From Thuidium tamariscinum (Eukaryota; Streptophyta; Bryopsida; Hypnales; Thuidiaceae), in contig OX344749.2 of assembly GCA_947034885.2 (NCBI GenBank), positions 2,172,501 through 2,236,500 of the forward strand: 64,000 nucleotides of DNA. The letters are read 5' to 3'. The notes beneath the pieces are model-generated. The model saw only the letters and a program-made list of their open reading frames with translations, was not told the DNA's origin and ran no database searches. This document shows, one piece after another, positions 60,135 to 64,000 of the stretch; positions within the stretch are counted from its first letter, which is position 1; each line of letters starts with the position of its first letter. The position numbers and the translations under genes were made by a program.

Positions 60135-60590
60135 GCTTCCTACCTTCATTGTGAGATGGAAGAGGACAAGAATCTTCATCCAATAGTGTTTTACTCTTGT
60201 AAGTTTTCTATTGCCAAAATTAATCATGAGATTTATGATAAGGAACTTTTTGCTATTGTGGATTCTTTTTACAAGTGGGATCATTTTCTTGAAGGAGTTG
60301 TGCATTCAATGACTGTATATACAAATTATAAGAATTTGAAGTACTTTATGTCATCTTGTGATTTGAATCGGCGCCAAGCTTGATGGAATATGTTGCTATC
60401 TCGGTTTGATTTTGTTATCACTTATCGACCGGGAAAGCAACAAGGACTATCTCATATTATATCAAAGAGATCATATCTTGTATCTAAGGTTAAAGGAGTA
60501 GCATTTGATCCACATTGTAGAACTTTATTGAAGCTTGAGCTATTTCATCTTTGTAATTTTGTGGCCCTAGACATTAAGCATCACTTTGGT
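60135..60590 (+). pseudogene. RNase H remnant
   Basis: NLHPIVFYSCKFSIAKINHE, IYDKELFAIVDSFYKWDHFL, VYTNYKNLKYFM and DLNRRQA are the Ty3 RNase H motifs, followed by FDFVITYRPGKQQGLSHIIS. A stop replaces the residue after RRQA. The hAT-like MITE at 60593 ends the segment. Confidence 0.78.
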
Positions 60591-60592
60591 AA

Positions 60593-61013
60593 CAGGGTTG
60601 CACCCGTCACATTACGGCTGGACGGACGGCGTCCGGACGGAACGTTAGGATCCAATTTCAACGTCCGTCAGGATTCAAAATAAATAAATTTGGACGGTTG
60701 AGTTGCTATCCTTCGACGTTCTGGACGGTCCGTCGACGGTGGACAGCCCGACCGTCGACAACCGTCAATGTCAAAAAAAAAAAAAAAAATTTGCCTCGAC
60801 GGTCAGGCTGTCCACTGTCGATGGACTGTCCAGATCAACGGTCATTGACAGCCATTATCAGCCATGGACAAGTCATTAACAACCATTGACAGCCACTTTT
60901 TTTTGCAACATCAGCCTCATGTCATGATCTGGGCGTGTCAGGACGTGTCAAGACGGACACCGACGAACATCCTAATGGGAAAATCCAACGTCACGTCAAG
61001 ATAGACAACCCTG
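60593..61013. mobile_element. hAT-like MITE (421 bp) between RNase H and integrase
   Basis: The termini CAGGGTTG and CAACCCTG are the classical hAT end sequence. Flanks TTTGGTAA (60585-60592) and CTTGGTAA (61014-61021) match at 7 of 8 bp as a target duplication. The interior is GC-rich for the region and packed with GACGG(T/A) and CCGTC motifs that form nested inverted repeats, with an A-tract near 60775-60789. Confidence 0.82.
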
Positions 61014-62020
61014 CTTGGTAAAGACGATAAATTCAAGGTGGAGGGAGATATGTTGTATTTTAAAGAACATTTATTCGTTCGAGAAGATTCGATACAGCTT
61101 CAAATTCTTCAATCCAACCATGACTTTCCAACTACGGGACATTTTGGATACAATAAGACTTTGGAACTTCTTTCTAGAGATTTTTGGTGGCTCCAAATGT
61201 AGAAGGACGTAAAAAACTTTGTTACCTCTTGTGATATTTTTTCAAGGTCCAAAAATCCTCGACATTGCCTTTATAGTGTCTTACAACCATTAACTATTCC
61301 ACACCGTCCATGGTCTTCAATTTCTCTGGATTTCATTACAGATTTGCCATCAACAAATTCATTTAATAGCATTTTTGTTGTGGAGAATCGGCTTACAAAG
61401 ATGGCGCACTTTGTCCCTTGTAAGAAATCTTTGTCAAGTGAAGATACGCAAGATTATTTTTGATAATGTGTATCAATATGATGGTCTATCAAACAATATC
61501 ATATCTGATCAAGGAACCCAATTTGTAACTAAGTTTTAGAAATCTTTTTTTGAGATATTGAAAGTAGATATCAACCTCTCTTCAGCTTTTCATCCTTAGA
61601 TTGACAATCGAACAAAGCAGGTTAATCAAGTTCTTGAACAGTATTTACAATGCAGTATCGACTATCAATAAGACAATTGGACAATATACTTGCTGCTAGT
61701 AGAATTTGCTTACAACAATACTCTTCATGCTTTAATTCAGCAAATGCTATTTTATTCCAATTATGGTTATCATCTGAAGTTTGATCTATTGAGTTCACTA
61801 GCAAATAATAACCCAACAGTGGATGACTTTGTATGGCAACTATTACAAATTCAAGAAGTTTTGAAGCTTCAACTGCAAGCCACCCAAGAATCTTACAAGA
61901 CATTTGCAAGCAAATTTTGTAACCAAGCACCTCTTTTTCAAATTAGAGATAAAGTATGGCTTCTTCGACACAATATCAAGACCAAGCAGCCTTGTGATAA
62001 GTTAGACTATTAAAGATTGG
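61014..62020 (+). pseudogene. Integrase remnant
   Basis: LYFKEHLFVREDSIQLQILQ, then TGHFGYNKTLELLSRDFWW (zinc-binding region), SRSKNPRH, PWSSISLDFITDLPSTN and SDQGTQFV (core DDE region) and WTIYLLLVEFAYNNTLHA are recognisable through several stops. A final intact 107-codon stretch starts LLVEFAYNNT. Confidence 0.78.
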
Positions 62021-62209
62021 AACCATTCGTCATCCAAAAGCAAATTAATCCATTAGCATTTCGTTTTTAATTGTTAACTACTCAACTTCCATAAAGGTAC
62101 ATCCAATCTTTCATGTCTCTCTTTTAGAACTTTATCAGAAATCATCCTTTCCAGGAAGAGTACAACAAGCACCGCCTAGTGTTGAAGTTGAAATCACAAA
62201 GAATATGAA

Positions 62210-62410
62210 GTGAAAAAAATATTGGACTTGGAACAAAGGTGGGACAAGTTGGAGTATCTGGTACATTGGATTAGTTATGATATCAGTGAATGAACGTGGG
62301 AACCAATTGAGAACCTTGTGAACACGTTTGAATTGGTACAAGAAATTCATCAACTTTACTTAGATAAGCCTAAGATTCCTCTTAGAACTTGTCGCTTGAG
62401 AGGGAGATAA
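62210..62410 (+). pseudogene. Chromodomain remnant and polypurine tract
   Basis: LEYLVHWISYDISE, a stop, TWEPIENLVNTFELVQEIHQ then LYLDKP is a classic chromodomain at the integrase C terminus, which directs chromovirus insertion to heterochromatin. It is followed by a purine-rich GAGAGGGAGAT just before the 3' LTR. Confidence 0.75.
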
Positions 62411-62696
62411 TATTAGGGACATGACCTTTAGAACCTTCTAGTTCCTTATACTTTAGATTAATATTAGGAAAATAACCTCTAGAAGACTCTAGTTCCTTAT
62501 ACTTTATATTAACATTAGGAACATAACCTCTAAAAGACTCTAGTTTGTTTTATTTGAAATTAGGGTATATATTAGGGTTGAGGTTTAAGAGTCCTTTAGT
62601 TTGGACAGCACATGTCTTGAGTGTTATTTTCTTGGTTTTGAGTTTAGTATTGTATATGTTGATCTTAATAGAAATATTATTTCCAAAAATACATCT
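62411..62696 (+). repeat. 3' LTR of the Ty3/gypsy element, left part
   Basis: Three tandem units of about 50 bp (A.TATTAGG.ACATAACC...CTTATACTTTA) precede a shared GGGTATATATTAGGGT block and the region matching the 5' LTR. The LTR is split by the foldback element at 62697 and resumes at 63777-63808, ending CCATTACA. Confidence 0.75.
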
Positions 62697-63776
62697 AGGT
62701 GATTGCAAGAAACAATTGTACTGATTTGTTGCATTTCATCACTTTTGTTTTTTTGTTTTTTTTTGTCATCACTTTTGTATTTTAACTCCAAATGACTCAA
62801 AATTTACAAAGAAGATACTCATAGCTATTGTGTATCTATAATGAATTTTTGAGATTTTTCAAAAAAAAATTCTTATTTTAAAATAGCCCCGAAAATTTCT
62901 CACAAAATTAGATTTAGGGTTTTTTAGCACTGTTCATCTCCAAAAAAACAAATTTTGATCTGAAATTTGGAGAGGATGGTTTCTTAATAGACTTATAGCT
63001 ATTGTCCAAATGAATTCTAAAAATACTTATTTTTATGTGTTGTAAAAGTCCACAAAGAGAGCTTCATTCTACATTTTTTTCAAAAGGTATAAAATATTAT
63101 TTTGTGAGTTTTTTGGTCAAATCTCATTACCAAAAAGTTTTTTCAAATTCTTTATTTTTATGTATTTATTTTTAAAAATCCTTTTTTTTACAAATTAAAA
63201 CGTCACAAATTGTATTTTCTTCACCGGAACTTTGGGCATAGAATTCTGGTGAAGAAAATACAACTTGTGACGTTTTAATTTGTAAAAAAAAGTATGTTCT
63301 TAAAAAAATACATAAAAATATAATTTTTGAAAAAACTTTTGGTGATGAGATTTGGCTAAAAAACTCACCAAAATAATGTTTTATACCTTTTGAAAAAAAT
63401 GCAAAACAAAGTTGTCTTTTTGGACTTTTACAACACATAAAAATAAGTATTTTTAGAATTCATTTGGACAGTAGCTATAAGTCTATTAAGAAACCATCTT
63501 CTCCAAATTTCAAGTCAAAATTCGTTTTTTTGGAGATGAATGATGCTAGAAACCCCTAATGAAGTATTGTGAGAAGTTTTCAGGGCTATTTAAAAATAAT
63601 AAATTATTTTTGAAATATCTCAAAAATTCATTAGAGATATATAATAGCTATGAGTAGCTTCCATATAAATTTTGAGTCATTTGGTGCTAAAACACAAAAG
63701 TTATGGCCAAAAAAACAAAACAAAACTAGGGTGTGCCGAAAGGCTTTAAGCCTTCAAGTGTTTCTTGCAATCACCC
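62697..63776. mobile_element. Family A copy A4: foldback element with about 0.5-kb inverted arms
   Basis: The ends AGGTGATTGCAAGAAACA and GTGTTTCTTGCAATCACCC are family A termini, with ATCT on both sides (62693-62696 and 63777-63780). The body is a long palindrome centred near 63233, where CAAATTAAAACGTCACAA meets its inverse. Inverted blocks extend out to TCCAAATTTCA and GGAGATGAA on both arms. It splits the 3' LTR, so it inserted after the retroelement. Non-coding. Confidence 0.8.
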
Positions 63777-63808
63777 ATCTTGTCTTGATTCTCTTGCCGT
63801 CCATTACA

Positions 63809-64000
63809 CTATCTCCTTATTTCTTATCTTCCTATATAAGAAAATTTTCCACCACCTCATACGGTACATAAATTTGCTTCAAAATTGTTTAAATGATGAA
63901 CTTTTGGTGCTTCTACCTTAATAAGGTCATGACAAAATAATGTTTCAAAGTGTCATAAATTGTTGAAAGTATTCAACAATACCCTCATTTTTATGTTTAC
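63809..64000. other. Flank right of the Ty3/gypsy element
   Basis: AT-rich sequence without recognisable content; homology between the two LTRs ends at about 63808. Confidence 0.4.

Larger units (their letters stand above)
49358..63808 (+). mobile_element. Decayed Ty3/gypsy LTR retrotransposon (chromovirus-like) with nested insertions
   Basis: Order on the plus strand is 5' LTR remnant (49358-49637), long leader, gag, zinc-knuckle-like remnant, protease, reverse transcriptase, RNase H, integrase, a C-terminal chromodomain, then the 3' LTR. PR-RT-RH-IN order with a chromodomain defines Ty3/gypsy chromoviruses. All frames carry stops and shifts, so it is inactive. It is interrupted at 52558-53140, 55168-58814, about 59491-60134, 60593-61013 and 62697-63776. 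Without the later insertions the element would be about 8 kb or slightly more. Confidence 0.85.

Noticed and set aside
1-64000. CRISPR arrays, bacterial-style operons, tRNA or rRNA genes
   Set aside because: No regularly spaced short direct repeats with unique spacers, no operon structure and no clear cloverleaf or rRNA sequence was recognised; this is a eukaryotic nuclear window.

Overview
This is a nuclear window from a plant, most likely an early-diverging land plant such as a bryophyte or lycophyte; the clade cannot be fixed from sequence alone. The evidence is plant-type gene families (a two-domain trihelix factor, a plant-type DHHC S-acyltransferase with its long C-terminal tail, a Pumilio protein with the plant NABP-type N-terminal region, and urease accessory protein UreF), short GT-AG introns, and plant transposon classes (CACTA, Stowaway-like, hAT-like and a chromodomain Ty3/gypsy element). 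Genes sit in GC-richer islands inside a very AT-rich, repeat-laden background.

Layout. 1-8 kb: a 5.46-kb CACTA-like element (617-6080) carrying two members of a TIR family defined here (family A), flanked by fragments of a decayed acidic-protein gene. 8.7-15 kb: gene island with an intronless trihelix gene (10667-11800) and, about 300 bp downstream on the same strand, a DHHC-type acyltransferase locus (12099-14955) that lacks its first two membrane helices, has DYHC in place of DHHC and lacks one canonical splice donor. 15-22.5 kb: AT-rich DNA, unidentified ORF fragments and a Stowaway-like MITE. 22.6-23.3 kb: UreF on the minus strand. 25-40 kb: no convincing gene; three 298-299 bp hAT-like MITEs, one piggyBac-like MITE with TTAA, another family A copy, a near-perfect 360-bp inverted repeat, and dispersed older repeats. 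40.3-47.7 kb: gene island with an 11-exon Pumilio gene encoding about 1139 aa and all eight canonical repeats. 49.3-63.8 kb: a decayed Ty3/gypsy chromovirus-like element interrupted by a 3.65-kb LTR-like insert, an hAT-like MITE inside the pol region, a hairpin-rich insert, an hAT-like MITE in the leader and a 1.08-kb foldback element inside the 3' LTR.

The four genes are functionally unrelated housekeeping or regulatory loci, not a pathway cluster. The most distinctive content is the transposon palimpsest, especially family A (TIR consensus GGGTGATTGCAAGAAA, 4-bp target duplications, four copies), the two long inverted repeats, and a consensus Pumilio-binding site in the Pumilio gene's own 3' region. 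All coordinates come from reading motifs, splice sites and repeat boundaries by eye; no database or alignment was run.
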